Shown here in pieces: positions 32,883 through 41,937 of a stretch of DNA of 64,000 nt. Under the pieces are notes generated by a model. That model worked only from the letters and a program-made list of their open reading frames with translations. It was not told where the DNA came from and made no database searches. Origin of the DNA: Paenimyroides baculatum (lineage in GTDB: Bacteria > Bacteroidota > Bacteroidia > Flavobacteriales > Flavobacteriaceae); the NCBI RefSeq assembly GCF_008629655.1, contig NZ_VWSG01000003.1:100366-164365 (forward strand), written 5' to 3'. The position numbers and the translations under genes are program-made. The number at the start of each line of letters is the position of its first letter. Within the stretch, counting starts at the first letter, position 1.

Positions 32883-35800
32883 ATGATTCAATTTTTTGAA
32901 AATGCGTCTGGTACGGTTTACGCTGTACAAACTTCAATTCCTTTAAACACAGAAGATGTAGCTAAACTAAATTGGCTGTTTGGAAATGCTACACAAATAG
33001 AAACACCTTCAATAACACAAAATTTAGTTGGTCCGCGTGCCGCAATGATTACTCCTTGGAGTACAAATGCAGTAGAAATTACGCAGAATATGGGCATTAA
33101 CGGAATTATCCGTATTGAAGAATTTCAAAAAGCACAAGAAGATTTCAGCGATTTCGATCCGATGATTTCTCAAAAATACAATTCTTTAACGCAAGACATG
33201 TTCACGGTTAATATCGACCCTCAACCTGTTTTAGAAATTGAAGATATTGCTGCTTACAACAAACAAGAAGGTTTGGCATTAAGCAATGAAGAAGTTGATT
33301 ATTTAAACAATGTTTCGGTTAAAATCAGAAGAAAATTGACCGATTCTGAAGTTTTTGGATTTTCACAGGTAAATTCAGAACACTGTCGTCACAAAATTTT
33401 CAATGGAACTTTTGTAATCGATGGTGTTGAACAACCAACTTCGTTATTCAAATTAATTAAAAGTACATCTGAAACCAATCCAAACGGAATTGTTTCGGCA
33501 TATAAAGATAACGTGGCTTTTGTAAAAGGTCCACGCGTAACGCAATTTGCTCCGAATTCTGCCGATAAGCCTGATTTCTACACAGAAAAAGACTTTGATT
33601 CGGTAATTTCATTAAAAGCAGAAACGCACAACTTCCCTACTACGGTTGAACCATTTAACGGTGCAGCAACAGGTTCGGGTGGTGAAATTCGCGACCGTTT
33701 GGCAGGTGGTCAAGGTTCGTTACCATTAGCAGGAACAGCGATTTACATGACATCTTATTCTCGTTTGGTTGACGATCGTGAGTGGGAAAACGGCATGAAA
33801 GAACGCAATTGGTTGTACCAAACTCCAATGGATATTTTAATTAAAGCATCAAACGGAGCTTCAGATTTTGGAAACAAATTCGGTCAGCCTTTAATTACCG
33901 GTTCTGTTTTAACGTTTGAACACGAAGAAAACAACCGCAAAATTGGTTACGATAAAGTAATTATGCAAGCAGGCGGTATTGGTTACGGAAAAGAAAATCA
34001 AGCAAAAAAACACGAGCCTAAAGAAGGTGATCAAATTGTAATATTAGGTGGTGAAAACTACCGTATTGGTATGGGTGGTGCAGCAGTTTCGTCTGCAGAT
34101 ACAGGTGCTTTTGGATCTGGTATCGAATTAAATGCTATTCAACGTTCTAACCCTGAAATGCAAAAACGTGCTGCGAATGCGGTACGTGGTATGGTAGAAG
34201 CCGATATTAATCCAATTGTTTCTATTCACGATCACGGTGCAGGCGGACACTTAAACTGTTTGTCAGAATTGGTAGAAAACACCGGTGGTTTGATCGATTT
34301 AGATAAATTACCAGTTGGTGATCCTACACTATCGGCAAAAGAAATCATTGGTAACGAATCTCAAGAACGCATGGGATTGGTTATCGGTAAAAACGATATT
34401 GATACATTAAAACGTGTTGCAGACCGCGAGCGTTCGCCAATGTACAATGTGGGTGAAGTTACAAACAACCACCGTTTTACTTTTGAATCGGCTACAAACG
34501 GAGCAAAACCAATGGATTTTGCTTTAGAAGATATGTTTGGTTCATCGCCAAAAACAATTATGAACGATGAAACCGTTGTTTACAATTACGGAGAATTACA
34601 ATACGAAAAAGAAGAAGTTTATAACTACTTAAATCAAGTTTTACAGTTAGAATCTGTTGCTTGTAAAGACTGGTTAACCAATAAAGTTGACCGTTGTGTT
34701 GGTGGTAAAGTTGCTAAACAGCAGTGTGTTGGTACGTTACAGTTACCTTTGAACAATGTGGGTGTTATGGCACTTGATTTTAAAGGAAAAGAAGGTATTG
34801 CAACAACTGTAGGGCACTCGCCTATTACTGCCTTGGTTGATCCGGTTGCGGGAAGTAGAAATGCCATTGGTGAAGCTTTATCGAACATTATTTTTGCACC
34901 GATAAAAGACGGTTTAAGCGGAATTTCATTATCTGCAAACTGGATGTGGGCTTGTAACAACAAAGGTGAAGATGCACGTTTGTATCAAGCTGTAAAAGGT
35001 TGCTCAGATTTTGCCATTGAATTAGGAATAAATATTCCAACAGGAAAAGATTCTCTTTCAATGAAACAGAAATACCCTGAAGGCGATGTTATTGCTCCTG
35101 GAACGGTAATTATTTCAGCAGCAGGAAACTGTTCAGATATTAAAAAAGTAGTTGAGCCGGTTTTATCAAAAGGTGCAGGATCAATTTATTATATTAACTT
35201 ATCTAAAGATAAACTTAAACTTGGCGGATCGGCTTTTGCACAGATTTTAAACAAAATCGGTAACGATGTTCCAACAATAACAGATGCTGCTTATTTCAAA
35301 AAAGCATTCAATACTATTCAAGATTTAATCAACGATAATCAAATTGCTGCAGGTCACGATGTTGGTTCGGGCGGTTTAATTACCACTTTGTTAGAAATGT
35401 GTTTTGCAGGCTACAATTTAGATGCAGATATTGATTTAACAGGTTTGAACGAACCTGATATGATTAAAGCCTTGTTCAACGAAAACATTGCAGTTGTTTT
35501 ACAGGCACAGAACGATGTGGCTTTTGAAAACAAAATGTCGTTAAACGGTATTGAATTTGTCAAAATTGGAGTTCCTTCTGAAGGACATGATTTAAAAGTA
35601 TTCTTTGGTAAAGAATTATACAATTTCAACATCAACGAATTACGTGATACTTGGTTCATTACATCGTACTATTTAGATAAAAAACAGTCTAAAAACGGAA
35701 TGGCGCGCGAGCGTTTAATGAACTACAAAAAACAACCTTTACAGTTTAATTTCCCTTTCCATTTCAATGGAGCAAAACCTGTGATCGATCCTGCTGTTGC

Positions 35801-36554
35801 TAAACCAAAAGCTGCGATTATCCGTGAAAAAGGATCAAATTCTGAAAGAGAAATGGCTAACGCCATGTTTTTAGCTGGTTTTGATGTAAAAGACGTTCAC
35901 ATGACCGATTTAATTTCGGGCCGTGAAACATTAGAAGATATTCAGTTTATTGGTGCTGTTGGTGGCTTTTCGAATTCAGATGTTTTAGGTTCGGCAAAAG
36001 GTTGGGCTGGTGCATTTATGTACAACGAAAAAGCAAATACGGCGTTAAAGAATTTCTTTGCACGTCCTGATACCATGTCGGTTGGTATTTGTAATGGTTG
36101 TCAGTTGTTTATGGAATTAGAATTGATCAATCCTGATCATGAAGTGCATGGAAAAATGCATCATAACACCTCACAAAAACACGAATCTAACTTCGTTTCG
36201 GTAAAAGTTCAACAAAATAATTCAATTATGTTGTCAACTTTGGCAGGAACTACTTTAGGAGTTTGGATTTCGCATGGTGAAGGTAAATTCAACTTACCAA
36301 ACAGTGAAAACCAATACAACATTGTGGCGAAATATGCGTACGATGCGTATCCTGCAAATCCGAATGGATCTAACTATAATACTGCAATGATGTGTGATGC
36401 ATCGGGAAGACACTTGGTAACAATGCCGCATATAGAGCGTTCTGTTTTTCCTTGGAACTGGGCGAATTACCCGGCAGGAAGAAAAGACGAAGTTTCTCCG
36501 TGGGTTGAAGCTTTTGTTAATGCACGTAAATGGTGCGATACAAACAAAAAATAA
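32883..36554 (+). CDS. purL: Phosphoribosylformylglycinamidine synthase (single-chain PurL)
   Basis: 1223 residues from the ATG at 32883 (MIQFFENASG); the longer frame to 32838 overlaps the promoter. It is the large, fused form: N-terminal PurS-like domain, two AIRS-type ATP domains (FSQVNSEHCRHKIF, KAETHNFPTTVEPFNGAATG, DHGAGGHLNCLSE, HDVGSGGLITTLLE) and a C-terminal glutamine amidotransferase with the nucleophile in GICNGCQLF and a later His-Glu in SHGEGKF. It converts FGAR, ATP and glutamine to FGAM in purine synthesis. A terminator follows. Confidence 0.97.
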   Translation: MIQFFENASGTVYAVQTSIPLNTEDVAKLNWLFGNATQIETPSITQNLVGPRAAMITPWSTNAVEITQNMGINGIIRIEEFQKAQEDFSDFDPMISQKYNSLTQDMFTVNIDPQPVLEIEDIAAYNKQEGLALSNEEVDYLNNVSVKIRRKLTDSEVFGFSQVNSEHCRHKIFNGTFVIDGVEQPTSLFKLIKSTSETNPNGIVSAYKDNVAFVKGPRVTQFAPNSADKPDFYTEKDFDSVISLKAETHNFPTTVEPFNGAATGSGGEIRDRLAGGQGSLPLAGTAIYMTSYSRLVDDREWENGMKERNWLYQTPMDILIKASNGASDFGNKFGQPLITGSVLTFEHEENNRKIGYDKVIMQAGGIGYGKENQAKKHEPKEGDQIVILGGENYRIGMGGAAVSSADTGAFGSGIELNAIQRSNPEMQKRAANAVRGMVEADINPIVSIHDHGAGGHLNCLSELVENTGGLIDLDKLPVGDPTLSAKEIIGNESQERMGLVIGKNDIDTLKRVADRERSPMYNVGEVTNNHRFTFESATNGAKPMDFALEDMFGSSPKTIMNDETVVYNYGELQYEKEEVYNYLNQVLQLESVACKDWLTNKVDRCVGGKVAKQQCVGTLQLPLNNVGVMALDFKGKEGIATTVGHSPITALVDPVAGSRNAIGEALSNIIFAPIKDGLSGISLSANWMWACNNKGEDARLYQAVKGCSDFAIELGINIPTGKDSLSMKQKYPEGDVIAPGTVIISAAGNCSDIKKVVEPVLSKGAGSIYYINLSKDKLKLGGSAFAQILNKIGNDVPTITDAAYFKKAFNTIQDLINDNQIAAGHDVGSGGLITTLLEMCFAGYNLDADIDLTGLNEPDMIKALFNENIAVVLQAQNDVAFENKMSLNGIEFVKIGVPSEGHDLKVFFGKELYNFNINELRDTWFITSYYLDKKQSKNGMARERLMNYKKQPLQFNFPFHFNGAKPVIDPAVAKPKAAIIREKGSNSEREMANAMFLAGFDVKDVHMTDLISGRETLEDIQFIGAVGGFSNSDVLGSAKGWAGAFMYNEKANTALKNFFARPDTMSVGICNGCQLFMELELINPDHEVHGKMHHNTSQKHESNFVSVKVQQNNSIMLSTLAGTTLGVWISHGEGKFNLPNSENQYNIVAKYAYDAYPANPNGSNYNTAMMCDASGRHLVTMPHIERSVFPWNWANYPAGRKDEVSPWVEAFVNARKWCDTNKK

Positions 36555-36557
36555 CAT

Positions 36558-36583
36558 AAAAGCACCTAATTTTAGGTGCTTTT
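36558..36583 (+). terminator. Terminator of purL
   Basis: A perfect 12-bp stem aaaagcacctaa/ttaggtgctttt with a 2-base loop, directly after the stop codon. Confidence 0.9.
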
Positions 36584-36603
36584 ATTCATTTAAAGAATAA
36601 TTT

Positions 36604-37638
36604 ATGAAAAATATCATTATAAAAACCGTTTGTATTGTTGGTTTAATTTCGATCGTTTCTTGTAAAAAAGAAAGTAATCAAACAGATACATCTACGAATG
36701 ATACCCTTATTCAATTTAAAGAGATTCCTTTTGATATTGATGATCAGCACAACGAATTGTATTTTGTAAACAACAAACAAGTTACATTATTTGCTTCAAC
36801 AGATACCATAAAAAGTCAGATTAAAACAATAGAAAATTCGCCTTCACAACGAATTTTCCTAGTGAATGAATCAGATGAATTCTGTGAAGTTAATTACTTT
36901 TTGTACGGAAATAATCCTTTAAGCTACAACGGATTTGTAAAGAAAAAACACTTTAAGATGAAAGATGAATTTTCTCTGGAATCTGTAGATTTAAACGCTA
37001 TTCGATACAGTAATTTAAACGGTATTTATGACGATCAATCAAAATCATTTGAAAAATACGGTACAGTAAAGTTAATCAGCAAGCAAAGTTATCTCCAAAA
37101 TAGACGAAAGGGAAATGCTACTTTTATTTTCTCGACACAGAATATCGAAACTAATAGTCAAATAGGCGTTTATTCTTTTAGAACAAATTCTGGCGAACAA
37201 GTTGAAATTCCTATTAAAAATATAGATGAAGAAACCGGTCAGGAAAGTATCGTAACATCATTAGGCTTCTCTCCCGTTTTGCAATCGTATGTTTTCAGAG
37301 TTAATGAGGGTAATGAAACTTTATATTCTTTCTACAGCAAACGAAATGCACAAGAAGAAGTTCAATATAAAAGTACGTTGCCGGTTTACAATAAAGAATC
37401 GCAACAATTTGCAGAATTAACGAATGATAATGATGTGGGTTGTTTACTTATAATTTCAGGCTTGGATAACAACTTCCGTTTCAAAGAGAAGCTTCTGGCA
37501 AACTTTGTAAATTTTAAAATTGTACCAAATACTTTATATTGGATCAATGAAAAAAGTGTAATTGTTGAAGCTTTTCACACGAACCAAACAGACGATGCAT
37601 CAAAATCTGAATATCTTTTGATAGAATTTAATTTATAA
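36604..37638 (+). CDS. Hypothetical lipoprotein
   Basis: 344 residues. MKNIIIKTVCIVGLISIVSC is a lipoprotein signal with lipobox IVSC followed by KKES. The mature part is charged and beta-rich, with segments such as FDIDDQHNELYFVNNKQVTL and GYTLYWINEK-like turns but no motif I recognise. It is probably a surface or periplasmic lipoprotein of unknown function. It lies 20 bases after the purL terminator and ends at a strong bidirectional terminator. Confidence 0.75.
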   Translation: MKNIIIKTVCIVGLISIVSCKKESNQTDTSTNDTLIQFKEIPFDIDDQHNELYFVNNKQVTLFASTDTIKSQIKTIENSPSQRIFLVNESDEFCEVNYFLYGNNPLSYNGFVKKKHFKMKDEFSLESVDLNAIRYSNLNGIYDDQSKSFEKYGTVKLISKQSYLQNRRKGNATFIFSTQNIETNSQIGVYSFRTNSGEQVEIPIKNIDEETGQESIVTSLGFSPVLQSYVFRVNEGNETLYSFYSKRNAQEEVQYKSTLPVYNKESQQFAELTNDNDVGCLLIISGLDNNFRFKEKLLANFVNFKIVPNTLYWINEKSVIVEAFHTNQTDDASKSEYLLIEFNL

Positions 37639-37669
37639 AAAAACACCTTGATTTTATCAAGGTGTTTTT
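37639..37669. terminator. Bidirectional terminator between lipoprotein and peroxiredoxin genes
   Basis: A 13-bp stem (aaaaacaccttga and its complement) with a 5-base loop, between convergent genes. Confidence 0.9.
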
Positions 37670-37672
37670 CGT

Positions 37673-38299
37673 TTATGGTTGTTTTACGTAACGTAAATAG
37701 GGTTTTACTATTTTTACTTCGCCAAAAAGTTCTTGTGCTTTTGCTGTATCAACAGCAGGTGTAACAATACAATCATCGCCATTTTTCCAATTAGCTGGCG
37801 TTGCTAATTTATGCTGATCTGTTAACTGTAGACTATCAATAACTCGAATAATTTCATTAAAATTTCTGCCTGTACTTGCCGGATAAGTAATTGTCAGTCG
37901 GATTTTTTTAGCAGGATCGATCACAAAAACGCTTCTAACCGTTACGGTTTCGCTTGAATTTGGATGGATCATATCATACAATCCTGCCACATTTTTGTCT
38001 TCATCTGCAATAATAGGAAACTGTACAGAAACTTCCTGCGTTTCGTTGATATCTTCAATCCATTTATTGTGACTTTCAACTCCATCTACACTAATTGCAA
38101 TTGGTTTTACATTACGCTTGGCAAATTCTTCTTTCAACGCTGCTGTTCTTCCTAATTCTGTAGTACAAACAGGTGTAAAATCTGCCGGATGACTGAACAA
38201 AACGCCCCAACTATCGCCTAAATAATCATATAAATTTAATATTCCCAAACTGGTATCAGCTGTAAAGTCGGGTGCTACATCTCCTAATCTTAATGACAT
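37673..38299 (-). CDS. Peroxiredoxin, Prx6/1-Cys type
   Basis: 208 residues. The peroxidatic Cys is in SHPADFTPVCTTELG; the conserved Arg lies later in VRSVFVIDPAKKIR. The long C-terminal extension (FNEIIRVIDSLQLTD ... NWKNGDDCIVTPAVD) is that of the Prx6 subfamily. It reduces hydrogen and alkyl peroxides. A second Cys in the DDCIV segment could act in resolution. It is divergent from an Rrf2 regulator gene across a 117-bp region carrying a 28-bp direct repeat. Confidence 0.93.
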   Translation of the reverse strand: MSLRLGDVAPDFTADTSLGILNLYDYLGDSWGVLFSHPADFTPVCTTELGRTAALKEEFAKRNVKPIAISVDGVESHNKWIEDINETQEVSVQFPIIADEDKNVAGLYDMIHPNSSETVTVRSVFVIDPAKKIRLTITYPASTGRNFNEIIRVIDSLQLTDQHKLATPANWKNGDDCIVTPAVDTAKAQELFGEVKIVKPYLRYVKQP

Positions 38300-38310
38300 A
38301 ATCTATCTTT

Positions 38311-38367
38311 TTAATTAATCTTCACAAAAATAATAAACATTAATCAATCTTCACTAAAATTATAAAG
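38311..38367. promoter_or_regulatory. 28-bp imperfect direct repeat in the peroxiredoxin/Rrf2 divergent promoter
   Basis: Bases 38311-38338 and 38340-38367 match at 24 of 28 positions with a 29-bp period; the core is aatcttcac. The first copy covers the peroxiredoxin -7 box and the second lies upstream of the Rrf2 -7 box. Candidate operator pair. Confidence 0.55.
38325..38332 (-). promoter_or_regulatory. -7 promoter box for the peroxiredoxin gene
   Basis: TATTTTTG on the minus strand, 26 bases before the start codon at 38299. Confidence 0.5.
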
Positions 38368-38389
38368 TTTAATACTAATAAATTATTGT

Positions 38390-38397
38390 TAATTTTG
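38390..38397 (+). promoter_or_regulatory. -7 promoter box for the Rrf2 gene
   Basis: TAATTTTG matches TAnnTTTG, 20 bases before the ATG at 38417. That spacing supports 38417 over the TTG at 38411 as the start. Confidence 0.5.
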
Positions 38398-38416
38398 TAA
38401 ACAGACAATTTTGTAT

Positions 38417-38836
38417 ATGCTATCACAAAAATCGAAATATGCTTTAAAAGCTTTAGGTTACCTTGCAAAGAATCAGGCAGGCGGTCCCGTGCTTATGAGT
38501 ACCATTTCTAAAGAGAAAAAAATTCCGCAGGCTTTTTTAGAAAATATTTTTCATGAACTGAAAAAAGCAGGTTTTTTAACAAGTCACAGAGGCCGATTTG
38601 GTGGTTACACATTGTCTGACGATCCAAGTAAAACAAGGGTTTCATCAATTATTCGAGTTGTAAACGGACCGTTGGCTATGTTGCCTTGTGTAAGTTTAAA
38701 TTTTTATGCAACTTGTGATGATTGCTGCGAAGAAACCTGTGGGTTACGTGGTATTTTTCAGGATGCGCGCGATGCGCTGTTGCAAGTTTTAGAAAACAGA
38801 TACCTTTCGGATATTATGGATAAGGATATAGAATAA
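38417..38836 (+). CDS. Rrf2-family transcriptional regulator
   Basis: 139 residues from the ATG at 38417 (MLSQKSKYALKALGYLA), the normal Rrf2 N-terminus; a frame from TTG at 38411 adds two residues. It has a winged helix (IPQAFLENIFHELKKAGFL, wing SHRGRFGGYTLS) and a cysteine cluster, C-x8-C-x2-CC-x3-C, that could hold an iron-sulfur cluster or act as a redox switch. Its divergence from a peroxiredoxin suggests control of that gene and of itself in response to oxidants; this is inference. Confidence 0.9.
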   Translation: MLSQKSKYALKALGYLAKNQAGGPVLMSTISKEKKIPQAFLENIFHELKKAGFLTSHRGRFGGYTLSDDPSKTRVSSIIRVVNGPLAMLPCVSLNFYATCDDCCEETCGLRGIFQDARDALLQVLENRYLSDIMDKDIE

Positions 38837-38864
38837 AAAAGCAATCTTCACAGATTGCTTTTTT
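38835..38864. terminator. Terminator between the Rrf2 and sugar dehydrogenase genes
   Basis: A 13-bp stem (aaaaaagcaatct and its complement) with a tcac loop, between convergent genes; it overlaps the Rrf2 stop. Confidence 0.9.
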
Positions 38865-38868
38865 ATAT

Positions 38869-40098
38869 TTAATTTTTACTGATTCTGTAAATTTTACCGC
38901 TATCGGTAACCGCGTAAAGTGATTGATTTTGGTGCGATGCCAATACATCACGAAAACGTTCGTTCTTATCAGCAAGTAAACGCTCCTCGCCCGCGACTTT
39001 ATTGTTTTTAATTACCAAACGAATAATATGCTGACCGCTTAAAGCACCCACAAACAGATTATGTTGCCATTCTGGAATTGCATTTCCGGTGTAAAAATCC
39101 ATTCCGCTTGGCGATACCGACGGATCCCAATAATAAACGGGTTGTTCCATTCCCTCTTTTTGTGTAATTCCCTCGCCTATTTTGTTTCCGTTATATTCCA
39201 AACCATACGAAATAACCGGCCAACCGTAATTTTTGCCTGGTTCAATAAAATTAATTTCATCTCCACCTTTGGCTCCAAATTCCGATTCCCACAATTGTTT
39301 TGTAACAGGATGAAACGCCAAACCTTGCGGATTTCTGTGTCCGTACGAATATATTTCTGGTTTAGCATTGGCTGTTGAAATAAATGGATTACCCGAAACC
39401 GGTTGCCCATTTTTGGTAATTCGTACAATTTTACCCAAAGCTTTATCTAATTGTTGTGCTTGCGGACGTGTAGCTAAATCAGATCGTTCACCAGTGGTTG
39501 CATATAAATTTCCGGCATCATCAAAAGCTAAACGGCTACCGTAATGCAAACTTCCGTTGTAAGAAGGCTCAGCTCTGTAAATTACCGTCGGATTTTCAAT
39601 CAATTTTTCATCTGAAGACAATTTTCCTTTTGCAATTGATGTTAGATTTCCGTTGCCGAATGTTTCAGAAAACGACCAATAAATCATTCTGTTCGATGCA
39701 AAATCAGGATCCAACGCAACGTCTAACATTCCGCCTTGTCCACCGGTATCAACCGCAGGAAATCCTAAAACTTCGGTCATCATTGTTCCGATTTCAGAAA
39801 AAATCTTCATGGAGCCACCTTTTTGGGTTACTAACAAATTGTTATTTGGCATTGCAACAATTGCCCACGGACTAACTAAATCTGTAGCGATAACATCAAT
39901 TTTAAGATTGGTTGTTGTTTTTACACTTCCAATACGGGTTTGTCCTTCAAAAGCGGACTTATAATTGGTGTTTGGCTGCTGTGTTTCAACCGGATCACCC
40001 AACGGAACCGTTTCTTCGGGTTTGGTAGAATTGTCATCGTTGCAAGAGAAAATTCCAAGCAACATAAAAACGGGAATAAAACTAAAATTTCTTTTCAT
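38869..40098 (-). CDS. PQQ-dependent sugar dehydrogenase-like lipoprotein
   Basis: 409 residues. Signal MKRNFSFIPVFMLLGIFSC ends in lipobox FSC followed by NDDN. The mature domain is a six-bladed beta-propeller of the soluble glucose dehydrogenase (Asd/YliI) type: DLVSPWAIVAMPNNNLLVTQ, GQGGMLDVALDPDFASNRMI, GSRLAFDDAGNLYATTGERS, IYSYGHRNPQGLAFHP, and GDEINFIEPGKNYGWPV. These carry the His/Arg/Asn contacts for PQQ and calcium. The enzyme would oxidise aldose sugars outside the cytoplasm. No PQQ synthesis genes are in the window. Confidence 0.92.
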   Translation of the reverse strand: MKRNFSFIPVFMLLGIFSCNDDNSTKPEETVPLGDPVETQQPNTNYKSAFEGQTRIGSVKTTTNLKIDVIATDLVSPWAIVAMPNNNLLVTQKGGSMKIFSEIGTMMTEVLGFPAVDTGGQGGMLDVALDPDFASNRMIYWSFSETFGNGNLTSIAKGKLSSDEKLIENPTVIYRAEPSYNGSLHYGSRLAFDDAGNLYATTGERSDLATRPQAQQLDKALGKIVRITKNGQPVSGNPFISTANAKPEIYSYGHRNPQGLAFHPVTKQLWESEFGAKGGDEINFIEPGKNYGWPVISYGLEYNGNKIGEGITQKEGMEQPVYYWDPSVSPSGMDFYTGNAIPEWQHNLFVGALSGQHIIRLVIKNNKVAGEERLLADKNERFRDVLASHQNQSLYAVTDSGKIYRISKN

Positions 40099-40275
40099 AG
40101 CGCAAATATTTATAATTATTCAAACCTAAAGTTACAAAAAATGCAATAAAATATTAATTTATAATGAGATTGTGTTGTTAAAAATGATTTATCTAATGAA
40201 AAAAGCAATGAATTCGAATCATAAAATCAATCAATAACGTCAGAAAATATAATTTTAAAATAAGATATAAATAGT

Positions 40276-40283
40276 TAAATTTG
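40276..40283 (+). promoter_or_regulatory. -7 promoter box for fabV
   Basis: TAAATTTG matches TAnnTTTG, 41 bases before the fabV ATG. The 226-bp region between the divergent genes is otherwise without clear signals. Confidence 0.5.
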
Positions 40284-40324
40284 ATGTTTAAAACAAGATT
40301 CAAAATAAATTAAAATATAGCAAA

Positions 40325-41521
40325 ATGATTATTAAACCAAGAACAAGAGGTTTTATTTGTTTAACATCGCACCCAGACGGAACGGCGGTTAACATTAAAA
40401 ATCAAATTGATTATGTTAAATCACAAGGCGAAATTAAAAACGGACCAAAGAAAGTTTTAGTAATTGGTGCTTCAACCGGTTTTGGAATTTCTTCGCGTAT
40501 AGCTGCGGCTTTTGGTTCGGGTGCTGCAACAATTGGTGTTTTCTTTGAAAAACCAGCTGCCGAAGGCAAACCAGGAACTGCAGGTTGGTATAATTCTGCT
40601 GCTTTTGAAAAAGAAGCTCAAAATGCTGGATTATATGCAAAATCGATCAATGGGGATGCGTTTTCTGATGAAATTAAACAGCAAACCATAGAATTGATTA
40701 AGAAAGATTTAGGAACGGTTGATTTAATTGTGTACAGTTTGGCATCGCCTCGCAGAACGCATCCAAAAACAGGTGTTGCGTACGCATCGGTTTTAAAACC
40801 AATCGGACAGACATTTTCTAACAAAACTGTTGATTTTCACACAGGTATTGTTTCAGATATCACTATAAATCCTATTGAAAGTCAGGAAGATATCGATAAT
40901 ACTATTGCTGTAATGGGCGGTGAAGATTGGAAATTCTGGATGGAAGACCTACAAAAAGCCGGAGTTTTAGCTGATGGAGTTAAAACGGTTGCTTATTCGT
41001 ACATTGGACCAGAATTAACCTTCCCTATTTACCGTAACGGAACAATTGGTCAAGCGAAAAACGATTTAGAAGCTACGGCATCGACAATAAAAACTATTTT
41101 AAGCGATGTTAACGGCGAAGCTTATGTTTCTGTCAACAAAGCTTTGGTAACGCAATCTAGCTCTGCAATTCCTGTGGTGCCACTTTACATTTCGCTTTTG
41201 TATAAAGTAATGAAAGAAAAAGGTATTCATGAAGGAACAATCGAGCAAATGTACCGTTTATTCAATGACCGATTATATACTGCTGATGGAACGATTCCGT
41301 TAGATGCTGAAGGCAGAATTAGAATTGATGATTGGGAAATGCGCGAAGATGTTCAGCAGGAAGTTGACAAATTATGGAAAGAAGCAACAACCGAGAATTT
41401 AGGACAGATTTCGGATATTGAAGGATACAGAAATGACTTCTTTAATTTATTTGGATTTAATTTTGGTTCTATAGATTATGAAGCTGAAGCTGATGAACAA
41501 GTTAACGTTCCAAGTATCTAA
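40325..41521 (+). CDS. fabV: Trans-2-enoyl-CoA/ACP reductase FabV
   Basis: 398 residues, the long SDR-type enoyl reductase. The N-terminus MIIKPRTRGFICLTSHPDG is the family hallmark; VLVIGASTGFGISSRIAAA is the NAD(P)H loop; catalytic Tyr and Lys are in YRNGTIGQAK (Y-x8-K). The enzyme performs the last step of fatty-acid elongation, or reduces crotonyl-CoA (TER activity). FabV is insensitive or less sensitive to triclosan, unlike FabI. Single gene with its own promoter and terminator. Confidence 0.96.
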   Translation: MIIKPRTRGFICLTSHPDGTAVNIKNQIDYVKSQGEIKNGPKKVLVIGASTGFGISSRIAAAFGSGAATIGVFFEKPAAEGKPGTAGWYNSAAFEKEAQNAGLYAKSINGDAFSDEIKQQTIELIKKDLGTVDLIVYSLASPRRTHPKTGVAYASVLKPIGQTFSNKTVDFHTGIVSDITINPIESQEDIDNTIAVMGGEDWKFWMEDLQKAGVLADGVKTVAYSYIGPELTFPIYRNGTIGQAKNDLEATASTIKTILSDVNGEAYVSVNKALVTQSSSAIPVVPLYISLLYKVMKEKGIHEGTIEQMYRLFNDRLYTADGTIPLDAEGRIRIDDWEMREDVQQEVDKLWKEATTENLGQISDIEGYRNDFFNLFGFNFGSIDYEAEADEQVNVPSI

Positions 41522-41541
41522 AATAATTTAAAACTATATTT

Positions 41542-41572
41542 AAAATCGCACTAAATATTTTAGTGCGATTTT
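41542..41572 (+). terminator. Terminator of fabV
   Basis: A 12-bp perfect stem aaaatcgcacta/tagtgcgatttt with a 7-base loop and T7. Confidence 0.92.
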
Positions 41573-41937
41573 TTTGTTTCATAAAAAAACTAAATTTTAT
41601 TTTTTGAAATAATAATATTAAAAATATTTAAAAAAAAATCAAAAATTAACATATAAATAAAATCTATTTTAAAATATAATAAATTGATTATCACATAATA
41701 AAATAACTTTATTTAAACATAAAATTTAATACATAAATTTAAAATTGTTTACAAATAATTATAATGATTAATATTTTATTTTAGATATTGAAACAATTAA
41801 AACAAACGATAAAAAGATATAAATACTATGTTGTTTCTAAAAATTGAAAAATAAATCAAGTGGTAAATTAAGTATTTTGTAAAAAAATTAATTTGAAAAT
41901 TAACTCAAAAAATCGTAGCTTCATTAAAATATAAATC
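41573..41937. other. Very AT-rich intergenic region, no gene seen
   Basis: About 365 bases composed almost wholly of A and T, between fabV and the DUF445 gene. All frames close quickly. It must contain the DUF445 promoter; I see no exact two-box match. The composition suggests bent or easily melted DNA. Confidence 0.5.
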
